Below, in pieces: positions 1-5,750 of a DNA stretch of 5,750 bases. How positions within the stretch are numbered: position 1 is the stretch's first letter; every line of letters begins with the position of its first letter. The notes beneath the pieces are model-generated. The model was not told the DNA's origin and ran no database searches. It saw only the letters and a program-made list of their open reading frames with translations. This DNA comes from Christensenella sp. UBA7707 (GTDB lineage Bacteria > Bacillota > Clostridia > Christensenellales > CAG-138). The position numbers and the translations under genes were made by a program. Location: assembly GCA_002482435.1 (NCBI GenBank), contig DLFZ01000215.1, forward strand, positions 1 through 5,750, in the 5' to 3' direction.

Positions 1-1547
1 ACCGCCACGCGTTCTATGGCAAGCCCTTTTTTGTAGCGCTCCATAAAGCGCGCGAAGCCCTGTACATCTTCTTTAAGTGGCAGCATGGTTTTTCCCGCGC
101 TTTTTGCAAACACGCTGTTTTGCAAATATCCGGCGAGTGATTCGCTGTCTTTTCTTTGCTTCATGTACGCCGCAAGGATCGCCATGCCCCACGGTCCGCC
201 TTCGCCCGCAGTCGCCATAACTGTGATGGGAGCGTTGAGCGCCGCAGCCATTACGCGCTGCCCCACACCCTCTACCTTGAAAAAGCCGCCGTGGCCGGTT
301 ACGGAGTCGAGCGCCACACGTTCGTTTTTCAAAATCTCCATGCCGAGGTTGAGCGCGCCGCATGCCGTAGAAAGGTGCAGGCGCATGAAGTTTGCAAGTG
401 TGAAGCGGGCATCGGGCAGGCGCGCAAACAGCGGACGCCCCTCGTCAAAGCCCGTTACGCTTTCGCCCGAAAGGTAGTTGAACGAAAGGAGGCCGCCGCA
501 ATCCGCCTCTCCCGCGTTCGCTACACCCAAAAGGGTGTTATAGAGCATATCCGTGTCGAACTTTGCGCCGAGCAGGGAAGCGGCCTCCCGAAACAGCGAA
601 ACCCAAGCATCGATGTCGCTTGAGCAGTTGTTACAATGCACCATGGCAACGGGGTCACCTGCGGGCGTCGTCACCATGTCGATTTCCGGGTATACCTTAG
701 AAAGCGATTGCTCGAGCACCGCCATCAAAAACACGCTGGTTCCGGCCGATACGTTTCCCGTGCGCGGCTTCACGCTGTTCGTGGCGACCATACCCGTTCC
801 CGCGTCGCCCTCGGGCGCGCAAAACGGAGTGCTGGATTGAAGCCTCCCGGTAGGGTCAAGGAGCTTTGCGCCTTCCTCCGTGAGGAACCCCGCCGTTTCG
901 CCCGCCGTAAGAACGCGGGGGAGGAGATCGTTTAGCTTCCAAGGCATATCCGCCGCAAGTTCGTCGAACTTTGCGAGCATTTTTGCGTCATACTGCCCTG
1001 TCGTGCTGTCGATGGGGAACATGCCCGAAGCTTCCCCCACGCCAACGGCGTGTACGCCTGTGAGCATGGTATGCACATAACCCGCAAGCGTGGTGAGGCG
1101 CGCAATCTTGTTGACATGCGCTTCGCCATTTAGCATCGCCTGGTACAAATGCGCCACGCTCCAGCGCAGCGGTATGTTGAAGCTGAACAGCGCCGTGAGC
1201 TTTTCCGCCGCTTCGCCCGTTGTGGTATTTCGCCATGTTCGAAACGGCGTGAGCAGTTCGCCTTGAGCGCCGAACGCCAAATAGCCGTGCATCATCGCAG
1301 AGACGCCGATTCCGCCCAAAGTCGTGAGCGGCTCACCGAACTTTTCACGGTAATCCTTCGCAAGGGCTGCGTAGCAAGCCTGTACCCCGTGCCAAGCGTC
1401 CGCGAGGTCGTATGTCCAGACACCGTTTTCGAGCCGGTTCTCCCAAGCGAAGCTCCCTGAAGCAATCGGGCGATGCGCTCCATCGATCAGTACTGCCTTG
1501 ATGCGGGTAGAACCCAGTTCAAGGCCGAGGAAGTAATTCTCTTTCAA
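1..1547 (-). CDS. FGGY-family pentulose kinase (L-ribulokinase or xylulokinase-like), 3' end cut by window
   Basis: This gene reads as 515 codons from a TTG at 1545-1547 and stays open to base 1, so only the extreme C-terminus is missing. It should phosphorylate a ketopentose with ATP in the cytoplasm. The N-terminal phosphate loop reads [16 protein letters not shown] (residues 7-22), with Glu10 where most family members have Asp. The likely catalytic base is Asp248 in [10 protein letters not shown], followed by [11 protein letters not shown] (263-273). The C-terminal ATP lobe shows [14 protein letters not shown] (418-431) and [17 protein letters not shown] (446-462), and the visible end is [12 protein letters not shown]. 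Family length is normally about 500-560 residues. The first in-frame ATG is codon 85, inside the fold, so the TTG with its strong ribosome site is the start. The divergent AraR-like repressor and shared operators favour L-ribulose as substrate, but the sequence differs from classic AraB and xylulose is possible. Family assignment is firm; substrate is inferred. The gene looks more GC-rich than the regulators to its right. Confidence 0.93.
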   Translation of the reverse strand, partial: MKENYFLGLELGSTRIKAVLIDGAHRPIASGSFAWENRLENGVWTYDLADAWHGVQACYAALAKDYREKFGEPLTTLGGIGVSAMMHGYLAFGAQGELLTPFRTWRNTTTGEAAEKLTALFSFNIPLRWSVAHLYQAMLNGEAHVNKIARLTTLAGYVHTMLTGVHAVGVGEASGMFPIDSTTGQYDAKMLAKFDELAADMPWKLNDLLPRVLTAGETAGFLTEEGAKLLDPTGRLQSSTPFCAPEGDAGTGMVATNSVKPRTGNVSAGTSVFLMAVLEQSLSKVYPEIDMVTTPAGDPVAMVHCNNCSSDIDAWVSLFREAASLLGAKFDTDMLYNTLLGVANAGEADCGGLLSFNYLSGESVTGFDEGRPLFARLPDARFTLANFMRLHLSTACGALNLGMEILKNERVALDSVTGHGGFFKVEGVGQRVMAAALNAPITVMATAGEGGPWGMAILAAYMKQRKDSESLAGYLQNSVFAKSAGKTMLPLKEDVQGFARFMERYKKGLAIERVA

Positions 1548-1554
1548 GTGTGTA

Positions 1555-1562
1555 TCACCTCC
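1555..1562 (-). promoter_or_regulatory. Ribosome binding site of the kinase
   Basis: On the minus strand this reads GGAGGTGA, a near-complete match to the 16S anti-Shine-Dalgarno sequence, 7 bases before the TTG at 1547. It decides the unusual start codon, because no in-frame ATG exists until codon 85. Confidence 0.88.
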
Positions 1563-1606
1563 GGAATCAATCAATTGTTGTTTGTTTGTGCTGTCAGAAT
1601 GATCGG

Positions 1607-1627
1607 GAGCATAGAAAATAGATGCTC
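1607..1627 (-). other. Possible 5'-terminal stem-loop in the kinase leader
   Basis: GAGCAT and ATGCTC form a 6-bp perfect stem around a 9-base loop, extendable by G-U pairs at the base. With the predicted minus-strand promoter, transcription would start near 1630, so the hairpin would sit at the very 5' end of a leader of roughly 80 bases. Hairpins in that place are known to shield some mRNAs from 5'-end-dependent decay. No run of T follows in a way that would make it a convincing terminator. Function is inferred. Confidence 0.35.
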
Positions 1628-1636
1628 TTTAAAATC

Positions 1637-1665
1637 ATTATTATAAGGTAAAGCAAATTTGTCAA
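1637..1665 (-). promoter_or_regulatory. Sigma-A-type promoter of the kinase
   Basis: On the minus strand there is a perfect -35 TTGACA (1665-1660) and, after 17 bases, AATAAT (1642-1637) as the -10. A better-looking TATAAT at 1645-1640 lies only 14 bases from the -35, so the active -10 may be either element or the overlapping TATAATAAT as a whole. The -35 lies inside the AraR-like operator at 1653-1673, so a bound repressor would block polymerase directly. Confidence 0.75.
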
Positions 1666-1673
1666 TACAAATT
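1653..1673. promoter_or_regulatory. AraR-like operator O1, over the kinase -35
   Basis: Positions 1656-1673 form a perfect inverted repeat, AATTTGT-CAAT-ACAAATT. This fits the ATTTGT-NNNN-ACAAAT form of Bacillus subtilis AraR operators. It covers the -35 hexamer of the kinase promoter. Bases 1653-1655 extend the similarity to the O3 copy. The adjacent gene encodes an AraR-like protein, which supports the assignment. Confidence 0.8.
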
Positions 1674-1740
1674 GATTAAAAACAAAAATAAAACGGGTGA
1701 AAAGCATGAATAAAACGAGGAAATCATACTAAGAATTCCT

Positions 1741-1759
1741 AATTTGTATTTAAACTGGC
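1741..1759 (+). promoter_or_regulatory. Degenerate AraR-like half-operator O2
   Basis: AATTTGTATT followed by TAAACTGGC matches the first ten bases of O3 exactly, while the second arm is eroded (TAAACTGGC against TAAATTTGC). It has the same orientation as O3 and begins 31 bp upstream of it, about three helical turns. It could be an auxiliary low-affinity site or a decayed copy. Confidence 0.45.
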
Positions 1760-1768
1760 TAAAAATGC

Positions 1769-1791
1769 GCAAATTTGTATTGTAAATTTGC
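1769..1791. promoter_or_regulatory. AraR-like operator O3, over the araR -35
   Basis: GCAAATTT (1769-1776) and AAATTTGC (1784-1791) are perfect inverted arms around 7 bases. Read on the plus strand from 1772, the site shares AATTTGTATTG and a final AAATTTGC with the minus strand of O1, differing only by a small change in the middle (GACAAAT against GTAAAT). It is therefore an inverted, slightly altered copy of O1. It overlaps the predicted -35 of the repressor gene, which points to autorepression. Confidence 0.7.
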
Positions 1792-1808
1792 AATTCCAAT
1801 GGTATATT
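1780..1808 (+). promoter_or_regulatory. Sigma-A-type promoter of araR
   Basis: A -35 TTGTAA (1780-1785) is followed after 17 bases by the -10 TATATT (1803-1808), giving a start near 1815 and a leader of about 27 bases. The -35 occupies the same place in operator O3 as TTGACA does in O1, but is a poorer match to consensus. The repressor should therefore be made at a lower level than the kinase. Confidence 0.65.
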
Positions 1809-1829
1809 GTTGAAAACGCACAGCAAAGC

Positions 1830-1834
1830 GGAGG
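1830..1834 (+). promoter_or_regulatory. Ribosome binding site fixing the araR start
   Basis: GGAGG lies 7 bases before ATG 1842. A longer in-frame ATG at 1788 lies within operator O3 and upstream of the predicted -10, so it would not be in the transcript. Confidence 0.88.
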
Positions 1835-1841
1835 AAACGAT

Positions 1842-2879
1842 ATGAGCAAGAAGTATGTTGCGCTATATGAGCGGCTGCTTGGTGAAATACAAACGGGCAC
1901 CTATTCAGCGGGTGCGAAGCTGCCTACGGAGCAACAGATTGCAAAAGCTCATAACATCAGCAGACAAACTGTGAGGCAGTCCCTCAAAATGCTGGAGGAT
2001 GAAGGTTTTATCCGCCGCACACAGGGGAGCGGATCCTATGTTACAGAAAAGCTTTTTATGAGCAAAAGGTGTATGCGCATCGTCGTAATTACCAGTTACA
2101 TCGGCGACTACATTTTCCCATCGATTTTGCGTGGCATCGAGGAGGTAACAAGCGCGAAACGCTATGAGATGGTGCTTTATGCGACGCGCAACAGCATCGC
2201 GCGGGAACGGGAAATCCTTGAAAGCCTATCCCCTGATACGTTTGACGGAATCATCGTAGAAGGTACGCGAACCGCATTGCCGAATCCTAATTTACCCTTC
2301 TACCATGCGTTAAGAGAAAAGGGTATTCCGCTTGTGTTTTTTAACGGGTATTACCAGGCTTTGTTCGAGAAGGCGTACAGCAAAACCGTTTATGTTGTTG
2401 CGGACGATTATCGCGGTGCATACGAGTTGACGCGAACGTTGGTTAACGAAGGGCACAGGGAGATCGGCGGCATCTTCAAGGGGGATGATATTCAAGGATT
2501 GCATCGGTTTTCGGGGTATATTGACGCACTCGCACAAAATAGCGCGGGGATAGCCGACGAGTCGGTGCTGTGGTTCAATACCGAAACGAAATTTTCCATA
2601 GAGCGCATGCTTGAGGAATCCAAACTATTGGAGAGATGTACAGCCCTTGTTTGCTACAACGACGAGATTGCGCAACAGGTATTGGCCGCCTTGCGAACAC
2701 GGCGGGGTAGCGTAAGTTCGATACGCAGCTTTGACGGTACGCTCACACAGCATGGAGAATATGATTTTCGCTCACTTCGCCACCCCAAGGAAGCGCTCGG
2801 CCGCATTGCAGCCGAGAAGCTTTTAAACCTTATAGACAATGTTCACGAGGAGTCGGTTGTGTTGTCTTGGGAAAATTGA
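1842..2879 (+). CDS. araR: AraR-like L-arabinose-responsive repressor (GntR HTH fused to LacI/GalR sensor domain)
   Basis: This 345-residue protein should be a dimeric DNA-binding repressor released by L-arabinose. Residues 1-70 form a GntR winged helix: KLPTEQQIA (26-34), the recognition helix NISRQTVRQSLKMLEDEGFI (38-57), then the wing QGSGSYVTEK. Residues 78-345 resemble a periplasmic-binding-type sensor. The stretch ITSYIGDYIFPSILRGIE (83-100) is almost the AraR signature, and FDGIIVEGTRTAL, GIFKGDDIQG (220-229), CYNDEIA (281-287) and LRHPKEALG (322-330) are in the right order. Bacillus subtilis AraR is about 362 residues. The missing length here comes from a short internal gap before SFDG, where family members carry a VPEDxS loop, and from an early end: the protein stops at VLSWEN, without the final strand usually ending in R-x-S. 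It is divergent from the kinase and likely autoregulated through O3. I am sure of the family; the ligand is inferred from AraR similarity and operator type. Confidence 0.92.
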   Translation: MSKKYVALYERLLGEIQTGTYSAGAKLPTEQQIAKAHNISRQTVRQSLKMLEDEGFIRRTQGSGSYVTEKLFMSKRCMRIVVITSYIGDYIFPSILRGIEEVTSAKRYEMVLYATRNSIAREREILESLSPDTFDGIIVEGTRTALPNPNLPFYHALREKGIPLVFFNGYYQALFEKAYSKTVYVVADDYRGAYELTRTLVNEGHREIGGIFKGDDIQGLHRFSGYIDALAQNSAGIADESVLWFNTETKFSIERMLEESKLLERCTALVCYNDEIAQQVLAALRTRRGSVSSIRSFDGTLTQHGEYDFRSLRHPKEALGRIAAEKLLNLIDNVHEESVVLSWEN

Positions 2880-3158
2880 AGGAAAAGCCTGCCGTACATG
2901 TAACATGGTGAAACCAGCTTATTCCACACCTCAAGCCAAGTTGGCCTAGGGTTGGCGATTGAAAACGGGGAGAGAAGGCGCGTTGCCATCGCTTCCCGTT
3001 TCGTTGTAGCTTTATCGCTCGTTGTTTTGAGAAATCGGAATCGCTTATACTTCAACTCATTTGGCTTATCTGAATATTTAAAGCAGGCCATACGTTGTTT
3101 CAAACTACGACTTTGCAAACTGCCTTAAAAAATCAAACCAATATCAAAAGAAAACCCA
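2880..3158. other. Intergenic stretch with an unassigned minus-strand open frame
   Basis: No confident gene lies here. On the minus strand one frame stays open from a TTG at 3118 to 2843 (91 codons), running into the end of araR. Its translation is lysine/arginine-rich and not obviously low-complexity, for example FKYSDKPNELKYKRFRFLK, KATTKREAMATRLL and NPRPTWLEVWNKL. I do not recognise a domain. There is no good ribosome site before the TTG (only AAGG, 4 bases away) nor before the internal ATG at 3091. It could be a small hypothetical gene, a gene remnant, a structured RNA, or part of a dispersed intergenic repeat. The stretch also carries the hairpin at 2963-3001. Confidence 0.4.
2963..3001. 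terminator. Possible bidirectional terminator hairpin after araR
   Basis: AAACGGGGAG (2963-2972) pairs with CTTCCCGTTT (2992-3001) in a 10-bp stem with one G-T pair. The 19-base loop contains a further GGC/GCC pairing. The A-run before and T-run after the stem are short, so it is a weak candidate for an intrinsic terminator on either strand. It lies about 85 bases after the araR stop and before the promoter of the next operon, which is a sensible position. Confidence 0.35.
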
Positions 3159-3187
3159 TTGGTAATTTTCGTAAAATGATACATAAT
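3159..3187 (+). promoter_or_regulatory. Predicted promoter of the two-component operon
   Basis: TTGGTA (3159-3164) and CATAAT (3182-3187) are separated by 17 bases, giving a start near 3194 and a leader of about 56 bases. The match is moderate (4/6 and 5/6). No AATTTGT-type operator is visible here, so this operon does not appear to be under AraR control. Confidence 0.55.
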
Positions 3188-3249
3188 ATGTGGGGGATAC
3201 TATACATTTCTGAACAGAGCCATATATGTGAATCAGAAAGGAAGATCAT

Positions 3250-4857
3250 ATGTTTAAGGCCTTTCTTGTTGAGGATGAAATTGTGGTGCGCGAAGGCATA
3301 CGCAAGAACATCCTTTGGGAGCAGTATGGTTTTCAATATGCCGGTGACGCTTCAGATGGCGAGCTTGCGCTGCCCATGATTCGCCAGATTCAGCCTGATC
3401 TTCTTATTACGGATATCAAAATGCCGTTTATGGATGGGCTGGCGTTGATTGAGCTGATCCGAAAGGAATTGCCGCGTACAAAAATTGTCATCATCAGCGG
3501 GTACGACGATTTTTCCTATGCGCAGCAGGCGATTCGGATGGGTGTGGAACAATATCTGCTCAAGCCGATCACAAAAGAAAAAATGGTGGAAACGCTGATT
3601 GCCTTACAGAAAAAGATGGAGGACGAGCGTCAGCAGCAAGCGTACATTGAAAAATTCCGCCGCGAAGCTCAGGAGTATGAAACTTTTTGGCGCCGTCGGT
3701 TTTTTGAAAAAATCGTCACCGGCGGTATGAGCGTATTGGAAATCTCCGAAACCGCAAAAACAATGGGCATCGAGCTAAACTCCTTATATTATAATGTCGT
3801 GCTTTTTTCGCTGAACAGCGCCGGATATGACGGAAGCGCGCCGGAAAGCTATACGGATGCGCTCGTGGCGGTGCAGGATAAGATAACGCAGTTTTTCTTA
3901 AGCCATGCCGAACTGTTTTTATTTCAATGGAATGTAACGACATACGCCGTTTTGATAAAGGGCGGGCAAAACGATATTGAGGAGCGAACCCGCGAGTGCA
4001 TCGAAAACATCCGTAATTGCTGCATCACGTTTGAGCAAGAGGTGGACTGGTACATTGCCCACGGCAAATCGGTATCGCGGCTGCGCGCCATTCCGGCATG
4101 CTTTGCGGAAGCGAGCCGCATTCTGTCTTACCGCTATCTATGCCCAAGCGAGCATATCCTTTCCGAAACAAATATCCGCCAAATCCGGGAAAAAGATGAT
4201 GCAAAAGCGGATGCGGAGGTTATCTGTCAAGAGCATATCCGCAGCTTCTTAAGCAGTGGGGCGATTGAAGAAATCGACAGCTTTATCGATCAGTTGTTCC
4301 AAAACGCGGGCAAGGAAAGTGCAAAGCCCTTTTTTTGCCGATACGTGACCATGACGGTTTACTTCGCGGCGGCGGAATATCTGGATTCCATCGGCTGTCG
4401 GGCAGATAATTTCCTGCCTTTTGAAATTCGGCCGAAGGACAATGTGGCAACGCCGGAGGAAGCGCGGCAGTACGTACGCAACTTGATGGGACAGGCAATT
4501 GAGCTGCGCAACAGCGAAAGCAAAAAGCAGCAGCGCGACCTGCTCGTAGAAGCCATCGGGTACATTGATGAGCATTATCAGGACGAGTCGATTTCACTCG
4601 ATAGGGTCGCGAGAAAAGTAAACATCAGCCCGAACTATTTTTCGGCGATCTTCAGCCAGGAGGTCGGGCAAACCTTTGTTGAGTATCTCACCAACAAGCG
4701 CATCGGTGAAGCGAAGCGACTGCTTCGGCTAACGGATAAGCGCGCAAGCGAGATTGCTTTCGCCGTTGGGTATAAGGACCCGCATTATTTCAGCTTTGTG
4801 TTCAAAAAAATTCTAGGCTGCACGCCCAGTGACTATCGAAAAGGTGATAAACTGTGA
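3250..4857 (+). CDS. Two-component response regulator, REC plus AraC-type HTH (YesN-like)
   Basis: This 535-residue cytoplasmic regulator should be phosphorylated by the histidine kinase encoded next to it and then bind DNA. The receiver domain (about 2-122) has the acidic pair Glu8-Asp9, phosphoacceptor Asp55 in LLITDIKMPFMDGL, Ser83 in IISGYDDFSYAQQAI, and Lys105 in QYLLKPI, so it looks fully functional. A charged helical linker (about 120-150) and a poorly conserved middle region (to about 425) follow, as is normal for YesN-type regulators. The C-terminal 105 residues are an AraC/XylS double helix-turn-helix: SLDRVARKVNISPNYFSAIF then ASEIAFAVGYKDPHYFSFVF, ending GCTPSDYRKGDKL. The ATG is preceded by AAAGGAAG with GGA 7 bases away. 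Such regulators usually activate neighbouring carbohydrate ABC-transport genes; here those would lie beyond the right edge. The target is not known. Confidence 0.95.
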   Translation: MFKAFLVEDEIVVREGIRKNILWEQYGFQYAGDASDGELALPMIRQIQPDLLITDIKMPFMDGLALIELIRKELPRTKIVIISGYDDFSYAQQAIRMGVEQYLLKPITKEKMVETLIALQKKMEDERQQQAYIEKFRREAQEYETFWRRRFFEKIVTGGMSVLEISETAKTMGIELNSLYYNVVLFSLNSAGYDGSAPESYTDALVAVQDKITQFFLSHAELFLFQWNVTTYAVLIKGGQNDIEERTRECIENIRNCCITFEQEVDWYIAHGKSVSRLRAIPACFAEASRILSYRYLCPSEHILSETNIRQIREKDDAKADAEVICQEHIRSFLSSGAIEEIDSFIDQLFQNAGKESAKPFFCRYVTMTVYFAAAEYLDSIGCRADNFLPFEIRPKDNVATPEEARQYVRNLMGQAIELRNSESKKQQRDLLVEAIGYIDEHYQDESISLDRVARKVNISPNYFSAIFSQEVGQTFVEYLTNKRIGEAKRLLRLTDKRASEIAFAVGYKDPHYFSFVFKKILGCTPSDYRKGDKL

Positions 4858-5750
4858 GTTTTGATTTCCGGCGGGAAGCAAAAAATGGGAAAATGACCAT
4901 GCACCGCAAGCTGTGGAAGATTATCCTGATCGTTGCGGTGCCGCTTATGATCGTTATCATCACAATTGCATCCATCGGTATTGTGTATGCTTTGCAGTAC
5001 AACGCGATACTGAACAATGTCACAACAGCGTCAGACTTCAACCAGGATTTTAAAAAAGACGTTGATCTGAAAATGTACTATTTTGTGATCGATAGCCAAT
5101 ATTCGGAAGGGCTTCCGATTGCCCAAGTGCAGTTTGCGGAGACGATTGCCAGCAAGCTTGTTGAAACGACGACCGAAAAAGAAAGTCTTCGGGCGATCAG
5201 CAGCGTATTGAACCTGTGCCACAATCTCGAGGAGAAAATGCAGGAGATTGCGGAAACGAAGGAATATGATTCCCGCGTGGATCAACTTGAAAACAACATT
5301 TATATTTTAACAGGCTTGATCCAGGAATATATGTACACCTATCTTTACTATGAGTCGGTGCATTTGGACGCGTTGCAGTCGACCGTCATTACAAACATGG
5401 TCGTGTTTATGGGGGCAATTGCGGTTTTGTCGCTGGCGCTCTTGTCGTTCCTATTGAGCTATTCAAGAAAGCTCAGCCACAGAATCGTTGATCCGATCGG
5501 CAGGATTTGCGAACGGTTGGAGGCAATCGGCAAAGGGAGCCTTCTTGTTTGTGAACCCATTCAGGCCGACGCAGAGGAAGTGCAGCTTCTGTCCGATGGC
5601 ATCGAGAGCATGGTCGGACGCTTGAAACAGCTGATCGATAAAAATGCCGAACAGGAAAAACAGCGCCGGCGCACCATGCTGGCACTGCTGCAGGCGCAAA
5701 TGAACCCCCATTTTCTCTATAACACATTGGATACCATCATCTGGCTGATC
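4854..5750 (+). CDS. Sensor histidine kinase, YesM-like (HAMP plus His_kinase), 3' end cut by window
   Basis: There are 299 codons in view. The GTG start overlaps the regulator's TGA by 4 bases (GTGA) and has AAAAGGTGA about 6 bases upstream, so the pair is translationally coupled. ATG codons at 4893 and 4899 are alternatives with weaker ribosome sites. The protein is a membrane sensor: transmembrane helix 1 at about residues 23-46, an extracellular domain of only about 135 residues, helix 2 at about 182-203, then a HAMP region (about 204-258) with the DPIGRICERLEAIGKG segment. The phosphoacceptor motif LLQAQMNPHFLYNTLD places His286 in the HPK7-type context shared by YesM, LytS and DesK-distant kinases. 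The window ends 13 residues later, so the ATP-binding HATPase_c domain is outside. The outer domain is rich in helix-forming residues, and I cannot assign a ligand. It probably phosphorylates the preceding regulator in response to an extracellular carbohydrate or envelope signal. Confidence 0.93.
   Translation, partial: MSFDFRREAKNGKMTMHRKLWKIILIVAVPLMIVIITIASIGIVYALQYNAILNNVTTASDFNQDFKKDVDLKMYYFVIDSQYSEGLPIAQVQFAETIASKLVETTTEKESLRAISSVLNLCHNLEEKMQEIAETKEYDSRVDQLENNIYILTGLIQEYMYTYLYYESVHLDALQSTVITNMVVFMGAIAVLSLALLSFLLSYSRKLSHRIVDPIGRICERLEAIGKGSLLVCEPIQADAEEVQLLSDGIESMVGRLKQLIDKNAEQEKQRRRTMLALLQAQMNPHFLYNTLDTIIWLI

Noticed and set aside
14..40. Apparent frameshift or early stop at the 3' end of the kinase
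   Set aside because: Counting the T-run at 27-32 as five bases gives a false stop at 14-16. It has six bases, and the frame continues cleanly as [10 protein letters not shown] to the window edge.
85..1460. Several long plus-strand open frames, such as 85-477, 156-623 and 1149-1460
   Set aside because: They lie opposite the kinase gene, overlap one another, have no family resemblance and arise from the high GC content of that gene.
1706..1732. Tiny open frame MNKTRKSY as a leader peptide
   Set aside because: It lies upstream of the araR promoter and between operators, has only eight codons and no clear ribosome site or attenuator structure.
1811..1824. Possible catabolite-repression (cre) site beginning TGAAAACG
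   Set aside because: The first half fits the CcpA consensus but the second half does not, so it is not a convincing cre box.
1788..1841. N-terminal extension of AraR from ATG 1788
   Set aside because: It begins inside operator O3 and before the predicted -10, has no ribosome site, and adds residues before the normal GntR domain start.
3095..3379. Plus-strand open frame overlapping the response regulator start
   Set aside because: It runs through the promoter and into the regulator gene in another frame, with no ribosome site or recognisable domain.
4893..4901. ATG 4893 or 4899 as the histidine kinase start
   Set aside because: The GTG at 4854 has the better ribosome site and the typical 4-base overlap with the preceding stop, though the later ATGs cannot be excluded because they still precede the first membrane helix.

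Overview
The window looks like a Firmicutes (probably clostridial) chromosome segment. Supporting signs are strong GGAGG-type ribosome sites, a TTG and a GTG start, AT-rich intergenic DNA between moderately GC-rich genes, an AraR-type GntR/LacI hybrid repressor, and a YesN/YesM-type two-component pair. No species can be named from the sequence alone.

Layout. (1) Positions 1-1547, minus strand: an FGGY-family carbohydrate kinase, nearly complete, whose last few codons run off the left edge. (2) Positions 1548-1841: a divergent control region with two oppositely directed sigma-A-type promoters. The -35 of each lies inside a copy of an AraR-like operator; the two copies are inverted relative to each other, about 116 bp apart, and a third degenerate copy lies between them. 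(3) Positions 1842-2879, plus strand: an AraR-like L-arabinose repressor with a shortened C-terminal end. (4) Positions 2880-3249: an intergenic stretch with a possible bidirectional terminator, an unassigned protein-like open frame on the minus strand, and a promoter for the next operon. (5) Positions 3250-4857: a response regulator with an AraC-type DNA-binding domain. (6) Positions 4854-5750: a membrane sensor histidine kinase, overlapping the regulator by 4 bases and cut by the right edge just after its phosphoacceptor histidine.

How it fits together. The similarity of the repressor to AraR, together with ATTTGT-NNNN-ACAAAT operators of the AraR type, suggests pentose control: without L-arabinose the repressor would block both its own promoter and the kinase promoter. 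The kinase is then most simply an L-ribulokinase, although it is not of the classic AraB subfamily and xylulokinase activity cannot be excluded. The downstream two-component pair is of the kind that usually controls ABC sugar import or polysaccharide use, so it may sense an extracellular arabinose-containing or other carbohydrate and switch on transport genes beyond the right edge. That last link is inference. I see no tRNA, rRNA, CRISPR array, insertion sequence or phage gene.
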